From NCBI GenBank assembly GCA_009924735.1, contig RFQZ01000009.1, positions 1-64,000 on the forward strand: a DNA stretch of 64,000 nt, given 5' to 3'. Made by a program: the position numbers and the translations under genes. Below the pieces are notes generated by a model. That model did not search any database, was not told where the DNA came from, and was given only the letters and a program-made list of their open reading frames with translations. The DNA is from Flavobacteriia bacterium (GTDB taxonomy: Bacteria; Bacteroidota; Bacteroidia; Flavobacteriales_D; Crocinitomicaceae). Below, in pieces: positions 23,542 through 33,367 of the stretch. How positions within the stretch are numbered: position 1 is the stretch's first letter; every line of letters begins with the position of its first letter.

Positions 23542-24486
23542 TTATCTGTAGAGGGTTACATTTCCATTCATGGCATAGGATAAGCCATTGATCAGTCTAT
23601 ATTCTAACTTAAACAAAAAGGTTCCAGGATTTAAGGGTTTTCCTTTGAATGTACCATCCCATCCCTCTTGAGGATTTGTGGTTCTAAATACCAATTGCCC
23701 ATATCGGTTGAAAATCTCGAAATTCATATTGGCAATCGCTCCACCTTCACCGTTATACCCATTGGCATAATTTGCATCGATGTCTACATTGGTAATTACC
23801 CTTAGCACATCGTTTTCACCGTCATCATTTGGCGAAAAAGCATCTGGCACACGTACCTTTAGGGAATCCCTAAATTTCACATCTACGAATACCGTATCAG
23901 ACGCAAGACATCCTTCCGGAGAGTAGTTGTTTAGGATGTAATAGGTTGCGTAAAAAGGAGATGCAATTACAGTATCGCAAGCACCTGTTACGTCGGCTAT
24001 ACAAGAAACGGTGTTAGGTACCCAGACCAAAGAATCACCAGCTACAAAACCTGTTGCGGTAATAACGGCTCCGGTTGTAATGGATCCTGCAGGATTCATT
24101 CCGCCATACATTGGGATAATTGTGTCAGGAATCACAACGCCACCAACGGTGTCTAACAATGAAATGCTAATGGATGGAACCGCTCCAACCGTTAATACTT
24201 GACTGGATGAACTTGTCGCACCCGTACCATCTGTTACGGTTAAGGTTAAGGTATACGTTCCTGCGACGTTGAAGCAAATTGCCCCAGGATTCATCCCGCT
24301 GTAAAACGAGGGAGTTCCGCTTGGAAAAGACCAGCTGGAAGAAACGACATCATTAGAAGAGGTGTTTTCTATGTCGATGCATTCGCCTTCGCAAATCACA
24401 TTATCGGATACAGAAAAACTTGCAGTAGGCTGTGCGAAAGCGAATAAATTCAAGCAAAGCACAAGGACAAAAAAAGCGTATTTCAT
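23542..24486 (-). CDS. Secreted PKD-domain protein with T9SS type B sorting domain
   Basis: A 314-residue protein with a signal peptide (KYAFFVLVLCLNLFAFAQ). It has one PKD domain near residues 20-100 (CFNVAGTYTLTLTVTDGTG), a middle part with paired Cys, and a C-terminal type B domain (VPDAFSPNDDGENDV; FEIFNRYGQLVF; GWDGTFKGKPLNPG). The cargo gene precedes the PorP/SprF-like gene by four bases in the same operon. It is a small relative in architecture of the giant protein at 5616-19616. Binding function unknown. Confidence 0.88.
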   Translation of the reverse strand: MKYAFFVLVLCLNLFAFAQPTASFSVSDNVICEGECIDIENTSSNDVVSSSWSFPSGTPSFYSGMNPGAICFNVAGTYTLTLTVTDGTGATSSSSQVLTVGAVPSISISLLDTVGGVVIPDTIIPMYGGMNPAGSITTGAVITATGFVAGDSLVWVPNTVSCIADVTGACDTVIASPFYATYYILNNYSPEGCLASDTVFVDVKFRDSLKVRVPDAFSPNDDGENDVLRVITNVDIDANYANGYNGEGGAIANMNFEIFNRYGQLVFRTTNPQEGWDGTFKGKPLNPGTFLFKLEYRLINGLSYAMNGNVTLYR

Positions 24487-24547
24487 AGGTTTAACGACAT
24501 TTGATTGGGTACGAAGTTAACAAAAACCTTTCAAAAATAATACTTTT

Positions 24548-25408
24548 TTAATTGGTTTTAAGTAAGCTAAGAATTTGCCTAGCTTCCTTGGGATCATGGA
24601 CACGAAGAATGTCGCAACCTTGTGTTATGGCAAAGGTGTTCAAGACGGTCGTCCCGTTGAGGGCATCCTCAGGACCGATGTTGAGTTTCTTGTAAATCAT
24701 TGATTTTCTTGAAAAACCGCAAAGTATTGGTGTCTCAAACAATTGAAACAACTCCAAATTGGAAAGCAGTTCATAGTTTTGATCAAGTGTTTTTGAAAAA
24801 CCAAAACCCACATCGATAATAACATCATTTACCCCAGCTTTTCGAATGGAATCCAATAGGGTGGAGATTTCCAACAGGACTTCAGTTGTGATGTTTGGAG
24901 ATTTGAGTTCATCGGAACTGGCGTTGTGGTTCCCTTTTGAATGCGTCAATATGTATGGCGCGTTGTGTTTTGCGCATACGTCCCAAATCTCAGGGTAATT
25001 CCTACCGCCTTGTACATCGTTGATAATGTCAACACCCTTGGAAAGTGCCCAATCGGCAACCTCAGGGTAAAAGGTATCTATAGATAAAAGTAAATTTGGA
25101 TAATGTTCCTTTATATAAGTGAGCGAGGTGTTGATTCTTTCGATTTCTGTCTTCGCATCAACAGGTATTGCATCCGGACGACTTGAATTACCACCGATGT
25201 CAACGATGCTAACGTCATTTTCAATACACGATGAAAGGTAACGATCAATTTGGTCATTCGTATGTATCCGACTGTTTTCAAAAAAAGAATCCGGCGTAAT
25301 GTTTAGGATTCCCATGAGCAAAGGATGGTTTATTTCAATTAATTTATTCCGAATCCGAATAAACCTGTTTGAACGAAAATGTTTAATTTCAACCCCGAAT
25401 AATGACAT
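24548..25408 (-). CDS. folP: Dihydropteroate synthase
   Basis: A 286-residue TIM-barrel enzyme joining dihydropterin pyrophosphate and p-aminobenzoate in folate synthesis. Visible motifs are MGILNITPDSFF, VDIGGNSSRP, LLSIDTFYPEVA, DIINDVQGG, DVGFGFSKTLDQN and CGFSRKS. I chose the ATG at 25408 rather than an upstream start at 25444, because the latter would overlap the divergent DUF1599 gene and precedes the conserved region by an unneeded stretch. A TATATTTG element on the minus strand at 25449-25442 could drive it. Eight bases separate its start from that of DUF1599. Confidence 0.94.
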   Translation of the reverse strand: MSLFGVEIKHFRSNRFIRIRNKLIEINHPLLMGILNITPDSFFENSRIHTNDQIDRYLSSCIENDVSIVDIGGNSSRPDAIPVDAKTEIERINTSLTYIKEHYPNLLLSIDTFYPEVADWALSKGVDIINDVQGGRNYPEIWDVCAKHNAPYILTHSKGNHNASSDELKSPNITTEVLLEISTLLDSIRKAGVNDVIIDVGFGFSKTLDQNYELLSNLELFQLFETPILCGFSRKSMIYKKLNIGPEDALNGTTVLNTFAITQGCDILRVHDPKEARQILSLLKTN

Positions 25409-25416
25409 GTTGCTAA

Positions 25417-25956
25417 ATGAGTGATACCTTAACTTCTTACACAAATATACTCACAAATTGTCGTGAAGTATTTTTAAACAAAACCAAAGATTATGGGACC
25501 GCTTGGAGGATTCTACGCCCTGTGGCTTTGGCAGATCAGTTATACATCAAAGCCCATAGAATCCGAACCATTCAAGAGACGGGAGAGTCCAAAGTAGGGG
25601 ATGGGGTAGAAGGGGAATTTATGGCCATCATAAATTACTGTATCATTGCCCTTATTCAGATTAAAGACACCGAAGATTTGGGTTTAGACCTTCCTGTTGA
25701 ACTTGCTACAACCTTGTATGACAAATACAAAGACGAAGCGACTTCTTTGATGCTTAAGAAAAACCACGACTACGGAGAAGCTTGGCGTGACATGAGGGTT
25801 GAATCGCTTACCGACCTGATACTCATGAAAATTTTGAGGATAAAACAAATTGACAACAACAAAGGAGCAACCTTGATTTCTGAAGGAGTAGATGGAAATT
25901 ATTTCGACATGTTGAATTATGCCGTGTTTGCCTTGATTTTATTAGATGTTAAATAA
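25417..25956 (+). CDS. DUF1599 (nucleotide modification associated domain 1) protein
   Basis: A 179-residue protein with an internal duplication: NKTKDYGTAWRILRP near residue 20 and KKNHDYGEAWRDMRV near residue 115, each followed by a helix with RIRTIQE or RIKQIDN and a GVEGEF or GVDGNY turn. This is the DUF1599 pattern; the family has been proposed to act on nucleotides, but I know of no proven reaction. It stands at the head of the run leading to tpiA and prmA, divergent from folP, an order common in Bacteroidota. Confidence 0.85.
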   Translation: MSDTLTSYTNILTNCREVFLNKTKDYGTAWRILRPVALADQLYIKAHRIRTIQETGESKVGDGVEGEFMAIINYCIIALIQIKDTEDLGLDLPVELATTLYDKYKDEATSLMLKKNHDYGEAWRDMRVESLTDLILMKILRIKQIDNNKGATLISEGVDGNYFDMLNYAVFALILLDVK

Positions 25957-26012
25957 TTGTTAGGGAAATTCTTCTCTTCCGGTATGCTTCTATTTTTAAT
26001 GAAAAAAAAATC

Positions 26013-27119
26013 ATGAGAACAGTAAAACAATATTTGCCCATGGCCATAAGGGTCCTAATTTCTTTCCTTTTTTTCCTTTCAGCGGTAGCGAAACTTTACC
26101 CAAATCCTTCCTATGCACTTACCTATTTTGAAGTCCATCAACTTGAACCCCTAGGCATTCCTTTGAATTATGCACACTATCTTTCACGCACATTGATAGG
26201 TGTTGAGTTCGCCATAGGATTTTTACTCCTGTTTCCCTTCCATCTTAAAAAAGTGGTCATCCCAGCCACCATTGGTATGTTGTTCGTTTTTTGTATTGAA
26301 CTTTTATTGGAAATAATCTATTCAGGAAACTCAGGAAACTGTGGTTGCTTCGGTAAATTAATCGAAATGACTCCCCTAGAAGCCCTGATTAAAAATGTGA
26401 TTTCCATTGGACTTCTGTTTTTGTATTATTATTTGGACAAAAAGCAAACGAACAATTCTTCTGTTTTGGATGAAAATCAAGGGGTCGGCTATCAAAAGAA
26501 TAAGTATAAATCATCCTTTCAACATTCTGCAATCGTGAACACCCTATTGTTATGTATACTCGGTGTTTTCCTTGCCGGTCCCATTCGATTTCAAAAGGAA
26601 GAGCCCGCATCGATTCCCTTGGAGGTCCAACCTCAAGAAGTTGTCGCTGTGAATGCGGTTGATACCGTGGAAACAATCCTTCCAAAAAAAGACAGCGTCT
26701 TAAACGTCGTAAAAGTTGATTTAGGTCCCAAAGCCAAACAATCAGGGTTCAGCAATATTTTCGTGGATATCGATCAAGATAAGAAGATTTTATGCTTTTT
26801 CTCCCCGAGTTGCGACCATTGTAGGGCAGCAGCCAAGGAATTAACCGAGATGAAGGCAAAGAACAAAAACATGCCTCCCATTCGCATCATTTTCATGGAT
26901 GAAGGTCCTGAAGAAATTCCTGATTTTTTCAAATTTGCCGGAGCAGAATATCCTTTTTATGTAATGGACATCATCACCTTTTGGAAAAAAATCGGCAAGA
27001 ATAACGATGTTCCAGGTGTGATGTATTTGTGGAATGGAAATGTCCAAAAATTCTATCAAGGCATAGATTCTGAGAAATTTAATGGTCCTGCATTCAAAAA
27101 AATCATCAACAAGAAATGA
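26013..27119 (+). CDS. DoxX/MauE-type membrane protein with C-terminal thioredoxin-like domain
   Basis: A 368-residue protein. Residues ~1-150 form four membrane helices of the DoxX/MauE type (LISFLFFLSAVAKLYPNPS; NSGNCGCFGK with a Cys pair between helices 3 and 4). A fifth hydrophobic segment is near residue 180. The C-terminal ~110 residues form a thioredoxin-like fold with FFSPSCDHCRAA, a CxxC site. The combination resembles membrane systems that pass electrons or disulfides to periplasmic proteins. Its position between DUF1599 and tpiA is conserved in Bacteroidota, where it is left uncharacterised (BT_3928-like). The redox role is inferred. Confidence 0.8.
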   Translation: MRTVKQYLPMAIRVLISFLFFLSAVAKLYPNPSYALTYFEVHQLEPLGIPLNYAHYLSRTLIGVEFAIGFLLLFPFHLKKVVIPATIGMLFVFCIELLLEIIYSGNSGNCGCFGKLIEMTPLEALIKNVISIGLLFLYYYLDKKQTNNSSVLDENQGVGYQKNKYKSSFQHSAIVNTLLLCILGVFLAGPIRFQKEEPASIPLEVQPQEVVAVNAVDTVETILPKKDSVLNVVKVDLGPKAKQSGFSNIFVDIDQDKKILCFFSPSCDHCRAAAKELTEMKAKNKNMPPIRIIFMDEGPEEIPDFFKFAGAEYPFYVMDIITFWKKIGKNNDVPGVMYLWNGNVQKFYQGIDSEKFNGPAFKKIINKK

Positions 27120-27148
27120 TACCTCGATAATTTGCCATAAATTTATAT

Positions 27149-27898
27149 ATGCGCAAAAAAATAGTTGGGGCCAATTGGAAAATGAATCATTTTCGGCAAG
27201 ATGCTTTGGGATTGTATAATGAGATTTCTCAAGCTTTTCATTCAAATGAAAATTGTGATTTGGTCATCTTTCCATCACAGCCCTTTCTTTCAGAAGTAGC
27301 CTTGCATGAAGGTGTAAATGTAGGCGCCCAAAACTTTACCCATCTGGCAGATTTCGGCGCTTTTACAGGGGAAACATCCCTGGAGCAACTGAAAGACCTG
27401 GGTGTACGTTTCGTTTTGGTCGGACACAGCGAACGTCGACATTATTTTCAAGAAAACAACGCTACCTTGACGTTGAAAACGAAGATGGCATTGGAAAAAG
27501 ACTTCCAAGTTATTTTTTGTTGTGGTGAAGATGAAGCAGAAAGAAAAAAGGAGGCTCATTTCGATTTTGTCCGATCGCAAATTGAAGAAATTGTTGCCTT
27601 GCTCGAGGTACCCTATTTTGATGCTTTGACCATTGCTTACGAGCCTGTTTGGTCCATAGGCACTGGGCATACCCCAAGTTTGACAGAAATTCAGGACATG
27701 CATGCTTTCATAAGAAAGGTGCTTCGTGAAGTCAATTCTGAAACCTGCGCTGAACACGTAAGAATTATCTATGGAGGTAGTTGCAATGCTGAGAATTCAA
27801 AAGCAATCTTCGCATTAGAAGAAGTAGACGGCGGGCTGATTGGGGGGGCATCCATGCAATTAGATTCTTTCATGAAAATCCTTGAAGCCGCATGTTAA
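27149..27898 (+). CDS. tpiA: Triosephosphate isomerase
   Basis: A 249-residue TIM-barrel enzyme that interconverts dihydroxyacetone phosphate and glyceraldehyde 3-phosphate in glycolysis. The substrate lysine lies in GANWKMN, the catalytic histidine in VGHSERRHYF, and the catalytic glutamate and hinge in AYEPVWSIGTGHTPS. The family usually has Lys where this hinge has His (GTGK). The phosphate-binding end is IIYGGSCNAEN and DGGLIGGAS. The stop overlaps the prmA start by seven bases, so the two are translated from one message. Confidence 0.97.
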   Translation: MRKKIVGANWKMNHFRQDALGLYNEISQAFHSNENCDLVIFPSQPFLSEVALHEGVNVGAQNFTHLADFGAFTGETSLEQLKDLGVRFVLVGHSERRHYFQENNATLTLKTKMALEKDFQVIFCCGEDEAERKKEAHFDFVRSQIEEIVALLEVPYFDALTIAYEPVWSIGTGHTPSLTEIQDMHAFIRKVLREVNSETCAEHVRIIYGGSCNAENSKAIFALEEVDGGLIGGASMQLDSFMKILEAAC

Positions 27899-28731
27899 CC
27901 TACGTAGAAGTATCCCTCGATTTAAAGCCTTTTCAACCCTGGAATGAAATCTTTGTAAGTCACCTGGCGGAATTAGGTTTTGAGAGTTTTGTTGAAGAAA
28001 ATCCACTGCTCAAAGCGTACATATCCGTTGAAGCATTCGATGAAGAAGCGGTAAATGATTTAATTGTTGCTTGCCTTGCTGAAGCATCGTTCGCCATACA
28101 ATGGTCCTTCGTCGAAATTCCCCCTGAAAATTGGAACGAGAACTGGGAAAACAGTTTTGATCCTGTTCATGTCGGCGAGCTTTCCATTGTTGCACCGTTT
28201 CATGGGGAAGAGCATCGAAGAAACCAGGTCATAGAAATTGAACCCAAAATGTCCTTCGGGACCGGGCATCACCAAACAACTTTTCTGATGTGTCAAACCA
28301 TGCGCTCGTTGGAATTCATAGGGAAAAAAGTACTCGACATGGGTTCAGGTACAGGTATTTTAGCGATTTATGCAGAAATGCTCGGTGCAAAAAAAGTTAT
28401 GGCTGTAGACATTGAGCCATGGGCCGTGGAAAATGCAATCGAAAACATTCAACGAAACCATTGCCATTTCATCGAAGTGGGCTTAGGAGATGTAACCGTT
28501 GTTACAGATTCTGATTATGACATCGTCCTTGCAAACATCAATAAAAACGTCTTAACTCTTCACTTACCGACCTATGCATCGAAGATGATGAGCGAAGGTG
28601 ATTTGCTGTTAAGCGGGTTTTTTACAACGGACAATCAAGAACTTATAGACCTCGCAAATACGCTGGATTTCACATTACAAAATACTTATGAAAAAGAAAA
28701 TTGGTCTTGCTTGCATTTTAAGAAACGCTAA
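27892..28731 (+). CDS. prmA: Ribosomal protein L11 methyltransferase
   Basis: A 279-residue SAM-dependent methyltransferase that trimethylates ribosomal protein L11. The N-terminal substrate-recognition domain is followed by NWENSFDPVHV, FGTGHHQTT, the SAM loop VLDMGSGTGILAIYA, and the ANINKNVL active-site motif. It overlaps tpiA by seven bases and the large unknown gene that follows by 44 bases. Confidence 0.95.
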   Translation: MLTYVEVSLDLKPFQPWNEIFVSHLAELGFESFVEENPLLKAYISVEAFDEEAVNDLIVACLAEASFAIQWSFVEIPPENWNENWENSFDPVHVGELSIVAPFHGEEHRRNQVIEIEPKMSFGTGHHQTTFLMCQTMRSLEFIGKKVLDMGSGTGILAIYAEMLGAKKVMAVDIEPWAVENAIENIQRNHCHFIEVGLGDVTVVTDSDYDIVLANINKNVLTLHLPTYASKMMSEGDLLLSGFFTTDNQELIDLANTLDFTLQNTYEKENWSCLHFKKR

Positions 28732-31700
28732 AATCTATTTTTTACTTTTAGGAATCGGGATGCCTTTGCTTTCATTTTCCCAAACATTCAGCAAGGAGAA
28801 AGATAAATTTATTAAGGAGATTCAACGAACCTTTACGGAACCAGATATGGAAAACAACGTTCGCGTTATTTTTCCTCAAGTGATTTCATCAACAGGGTTT
28901 TCAGAATCTACCTTTGGTAAAATGGTGGATGGGGCCAATGCCATTTTCACCGCCAAAGGAGATGCCAGATTGACTTATTATTATGTTGCCAGTTTTATAT
29001 ACCAAAACAAAAACAAATTTGACAACGACTTTAGTTCAGCTTGGGCAGGATTGGAAAAAGAATATCGTAACAAAGAAGATGAAAAATATAGCGAATTCAT
29101 GCAGTTCTCCTATGGATTGTTTCGGTATAAAGCATTGCAGAAAAACGACAATGTCCTTTGGACATACAAAGGTTCAATGGAATGGAATCTCGAGAAGAAA
29201 CCGAAAATTATTTGTACCGATGGACAGCTTTCTGGCTATTCGGTTGGATTGAAGGAAAAAGACAGTGTCTTTGTCGCCGAAACGTTTGGGGTTTTCGATT
29301 TGGAAACAAAAAAATTCGTTGGGAGAAACGGCACCATCACATGGGAGAAGGTTGGTTTTTCCAAAGCAGAAACCTTTGCTGAACTCAAAGGATACCGCGT
29401 GGATATGAACAAAGTTGTCCTAAAAGCAGATACAGTTTCCCTTACCACTCCTTATTTCAAAACACCGATTCTTGGTGTGCTTTACGACAAGGCCATAGAT
29501 GAATTGAAGGAAGGGGAAGGCGGTGCGCCATTGTTTAACTCCTTTGAAAAACGGCTCAAAATACCTGCGTTGAGGGAAGGGATGGATTATGATGGTGGTT
29601 TTTCACTTGAAGGCAATCGATTTGTTGGTAAAGGAATCGAAGGGAATCCGGCTAAATTGATTTACAAAGAAAATGGAAAACCTTTAATCGAAATTTCCGG
29701 TCTTCTTTTCACCATTGACCCTAACCAAATTTTAGCCCGACAAGCAAGGTTTAAATTGAGTTACGCAAATGGGGATTCATTGATTCAATCGGATGGAATG
29801 TATCAGTTCAATGATGTAACCAAAGAAATGACCGTTTCCCCAAACAAAAAAGGGGGCGTTGTAGTTCCGTTCATTGATTATCACTTCACAGTTACTTGCA
29901 ATGCGCCGGTACTTAAATGGATCCAAGGCACCCCATTTCCTAAGTACACTTTTGAGATGGCTACCTCGCAAGCGCAAAAAATCATCCAATTTGAATCTTT
30001 CAATTATTTCGATGAAGCTTTGTATAATAAGCTTGGGAACAGTGGAGGTGGAAATCCATTGAATCAAATTGCAAATTATTGTAAAAAAAATAACCTAACC
30101 ACCTTAACAGAAGGACAAGCCAGCAGCGCCTTGGGTACCACCATTGAATACGCAAAAACAAGGTTGTTGGAATTGGCAAGTTTGAATTTTTTAAACTACA
30201 ATACTTTTGAAAAAACCATTATGCCTTTGCCAAAGTTATATTCCTTTTCCGAAGCGAAAACAGCGGGAAAAGATTACGATAACCTTTCTTTTGTTTGTGA
30301 CCTCACCCAAAGAAAAATTACTTTTTCCGAAGAATCTTTAGCGAAGAATCCACAATTGAAATCCGAAAAAAACAAATTGGAAATTCTCAATAATCGTTAC
30401 GCAAAACAAGACTATTTTGCTTTCATCGATTTGGCGAAAAATCAAATGTTCCTAACAGGAGTTGACGAGGTGGTGCTTTCTCAGGCTCAAAAAACCTTCC
30501 TTCAACCCGATTCTACTTACATCATTGTTAAACCTAACCTAGATTTAGATTTTAAAGGGAATTTGAATTGCGGAAAGTTTGTTGGACAGGTCCAAGAAGG
30601 CTATTTTTCTTACGTTGATTTCAAGATCAAATTAAACAAACTCTCCTATGCAGGTTTGGTGGTGAATCCACTGAGAAAGGAGGATGGACAAGATCCCATT
30701 GAATTGTTAAGTTCGTTTGCAAATCTGAAGGGAGAATTACTGATTGATCAACCTACGTCGCGAGCAGGACAAAGTAAAACAAATGGTAACTATCCAAAAT
30801 TATTGGTTCCGGGTATTTCAAAAGTAGTATACAACGACCCTTCCATTGTTAAGGGTGCTTACGATTCAGCAAGGTTTTACTATCGCCTTGATCCTTTTGA
30901 ATTGGATAGCTTGGATAATTTTAATGAGCTTGCGCTTCGCTTTAATGGGTCATTGATTTCTGGAGGAATCTTTCCGCCGATTAAGGAGCCTTTGAAAATC
31001 ATGAATGACTATGCCTTTGGTTTTTCGACCGTGGCACCCGAGGGTGGTCTTGCCTTCTATGGAGATAATTCTAAATACGAAAATAAAATCATCCTTTCTC
31101 ACAATGGGCTTCAAGGTGCGGGAACCATTAACTATAATACAGCAACAGCCATTTCGCAAAAGTTGACTTTTCTACCAGATTCAACCATCGGAATTGCTAA
31201 GTTTGAAAACAAAGAGTCGATTACAGGAATCAAAGTCCCACTGGTAAAATCCGAAGCAGCGTACATTACCTTCTTACCTAAAAAACAAGTACTCAAAGCA
31301 AGTGCTTGGCGAAATGTCAATCTTCAAATGTTCAACAACCAATGTGAAATGGAGGGAACGGTCGTGTTATCCAAGAATGGTATGAATGGAAATGGAAAAT
31401 TACTCTTTCCCGATGCTACTTTGGAATCCAAGAACTTCGTCTTTACCCATGAAGATATCCATGCCGATACCTCAGCCTTTGCGTTGAAAAATCGTTTCGT
31501 AACCCAAGGCGCTGCACCCATTGCCATGGAAACAAAAGATGTAAAAGCAGACGTCTCCTTCAAAACCAGAAAAGGTGAATTCAACTCCTTTGGAACCAAA
31601 CGTATTAAGTTCCCCCCAAATCAATACTATTGTACCATGGACAAGTTTTTTTGGTACATGGACCGTTCCGATGTAGATTTTGAAAAATCAAAATCCCAGC

Positions 31701-33367
31701 AAACAACCTTTGAAGCAGGAGCAGACCTTGATGAACCCAATTTCTTTTCCATGCACGACGATCAAGATACCTTGCAATTTAGGTCGTTGCTTGCGAGGTA
31801 CGATTTGAAGCTTCAGACCATTTTTTGTGGCAAAGTGGAATACATTCGGGTGGGAGACGCAAAAATATATCCGGATTCCATGAAAGTTACCATTCGAAAA
31901 GAGGCGAAGATGGATCCACTGTTAAATGCAAAAATTGTTGCGCCTTTTGTGACCAAGTACCATACGTTTACCCAAGCGAATGTGAACGTTACATCCCGGG
32001 TGAAATACGAGGGGACAGCAAAGTATCCCTACTATGACCGAGACAGCGTTTTGACCGTTTTAACGATGAAGACCATCAAATACCAAAATGCAGTTACACA
32101 AGCTGAAGGAGACGTCGCACAAAAGGACAACTTTAAATTGAGTACGGAATTCGACTATTATGGAAAAGTAAAAATTGTGGCGGCTAGCCCGGGTGTTTAT
32201 TGCGAAGGATCTACCCGTATTAACCATAATTGTACAAGTTTCGACCGTTCTTGGTTGTCCTTTAAGGATACCATTCTCGCAAAGAACATTCAGATTCCTA
32301 TATCAGAAAACCCGCTCAACGATGTCGGTAACAGGCTGGCTGTTGGGTTTTTATGGAAGAATTCTGAGTCAATGGACAGCGTTAAAGTGTATCCAGCATT
32401 TCTGTCAAAAATACAAGGTAAAGAAGATCCCATTGTTTTTCAATCTTCAGGATATGTGCAATTTAATCCCAAAGGAAATGTTTTTCAAATCGCATCAAAA
32501 GCAAGGTTAAATGACAATGCTTTTCCAGGGAATATGTTGACTTTGTATACAGAAACTTGCTCACTCTCAGGAATGGGTAAGATTGATTTTGGAGTAGACT
32601 TAGGCGAAGTAAAAGCCACGTCATACGGCGATATAAATTATGAATCTGTTACCAAAAAGATAAAACTAGACCTTACAACGCTGTTGAAATTTCCAATGCA
32701 AAAAGATGTGTTTGAGAACATTGGGAATGAACTTAAGGTTTTGGAAGGACAAAAAGCAGCAGACCTAAGGTCTAAGAAAATCAATTTCTCGATGTATGTC
32801 CGTCATTTCTTGTCAGAAGAAAAGGTGAACGATTTGTTCAAGGACTATGAAGAGGATAAATTGAAAAAATTGCCCGAAGAGTTGGACGTTACACTGCTTA
32901 TGTCGGGGGTAAAAATGGAATTCGCGCAGTTTAAAACCAAAACAAATGAGAGTGGATTTTCTCGAGGTTGGGTAACCAAAGTTTCAGCAGGCGATACGGA
33001 AACAGACAATGAAGGCGACGAGGTTAAATCCAAAAGCAGGGTGGCCATTCTGGGGATAGAGGGAAGGCCAGTACTAAAAGATGTTGAAATGAATTTTATG
33101 GTCGGACAAACTTCGATGGATGCTTCCTATCAAGGATTGATTCTCAATTTTAAAAATACGGCAGGTAAGGACTACTTTTTTGACTATTCAATGAATAAAA
33201 AAGATGGTAAATTGGCAGTGTTCTCAAATGAACCTACTTTAAAAACGATGATTACTGAAATGAAGCCTGATAAAAGAAAATCAAAAAATTTCTCCTTCGA
33301 ATGGGCAGATGATGTTACCCTTAAATTGGCCATGTCAAAGTTAAATGAATACCTCAAATCAAAATGA
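28688..33367 (+). CDS. Large secreted protein of unknown function (1,559 residues)
   Basis: It begins MKKKIGLACILRNAKIYFLL and has a signal peptide ending near LLSFSQ, so it is exported. The remainder shows no domain I can name. Alternating short hydrophobic stretches and many charged or Tyr/Phe turns suggest a long beta-rich fold, with recurring shapes such as LKLSYANGDSLIQSDGMYQF. It has no T9SS signal at its C-terminus, which is a charged helix-like end. The start overlaps prmA by 44 bases; a later in-frame start would cut into the signal peptide, so I keep the first ATG. Its stop overlaps the plsY start (ATGA). Its position between housekeeping genes suggests a conserved envelope role. 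Function unknown. Confidence 0.8.
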   Translation: MKKKIGLACILRNAKIYFLLLGIGMPLLSFSQTFSKEKDKFIKEIQRTFTEPDMENNVRVIFPQVISSTGFSESTFGKMVDGANAIFTAKGDARLTYYYVASFIYQNKNKFDNDFSSAWAGLEKEYRNKEDEKYSEFMQFSYGLFRYKALQKNDNVLWTYKGSMEWNLEKKPKIICTDGQLSGYSVGLKEKDSVFVAETFGVFDLETKKFVGRNGTITWEKVGFSKAETFAELKGYRVDMNKVVLKADTVSLTTPYFKTPILGVLYDKAIDELKEGEGGAPLFNSFEKRLKIPALREGMDYDGGFSLEGNRFVGKGIEGNPAKLIYKENGKPLIEISGLLFTIDPNQILARQARFKLSYANGDSLIQSDGMYQFNDVTKEMTVSPNKKGGVVVPFIDYHFTVTCNAPVLKWIQGTPFPKYTFEMATSQAQKIIQFESFNYFDEALYNKLGNSGGGNPLNQIANYCKKNNLTTLTEGQASSALGTTIEYAKTRLLELASLNFLNYNTFEKTIMPLPKLYSFSEAKTAGKDYDNLSFVCDLTQRKITFSEESLAKNPQLKSEKNKLEILNNRYAKQDYFAFIDLAKNQMFLTGVDEVVLSQAQKTFLQPDSTYIIVKPNLDLDFKGNLNCGKFVGQVQEGYFSYVDFKIKLNKLSYAGLVVNPLRKEDGQDPIELLSSFANLKGELLIDQPTSRAGQSKTNGNYPKLLVPGISKVVYNDPSIVKGAYDSARFYYRLDPFELDSLDNFNELALRFNGSLISGGIFPPIKEPLKIMNDYAFGFSTVAPEGGLAFYGDNSKYENKIILSHNGLQGAGTINYNTATAISQKLTFLPDSTIGIAKFENKESITGIKVPLVKSEAAYITFLPKKQVLKASAWRNVNLQMFNNQCEMEGTVVLSKNGMNGNGKLLFPDATLESKNFVFTHEDIHADTSAFALKNRFVTQGAAPIAMETKDVKADVSFKTRKGEFNSFGTKRIKFPPNQYYCTMDKFFWYMDRSDVDFEKSKSQQTTFEAGADLDEPNFFSMHDDQDTLQFRSLLARYDLKLQTIFCGKVEYIRVGDAKIYPDSMKVTIRKEAKMDPLLNAKIVAPFVTKYHTFTQANVNVTSRVKYEGTAKYPYYDRDSVLTVLTMKTIKYQNAVTQAEGDVAQKDNFKLSTEFDYYGKVKIVAASPGVYCEGSTRINHNCTSFDRSWLSFKDTILAKNIQIPISENPLNDVGNRLAVGFLWKNSESMDSVKVYPAFLSKIQGKEDPIVFQSSGYVQFNPKGNVFQIASKARLNDNAFPGNMLTLYTETCSLSGMGKIDFGVDLGEVKATSYGDINYESVTKKIKLDLTTLLKFPMQKDVFENIGNELKVLEGQKAADLRSKKINFSMYVRHFLSEEKVNDLFKDYEEDKLKKLPEELDVTLLMSGVKMEFAQFKTKTNESGFSRGWVTKVSAGDTETDNEGDEVKSKSRVAILGIEGRPVLKDVEMNFMVGQTSMDASYQGLILNFKNTAGKDYFFDYSMNKKDGKLAVFSNEPTLKTMITEMKPDKRKSKNFSFEWADDVTLKLAMSKLNEYLKSK

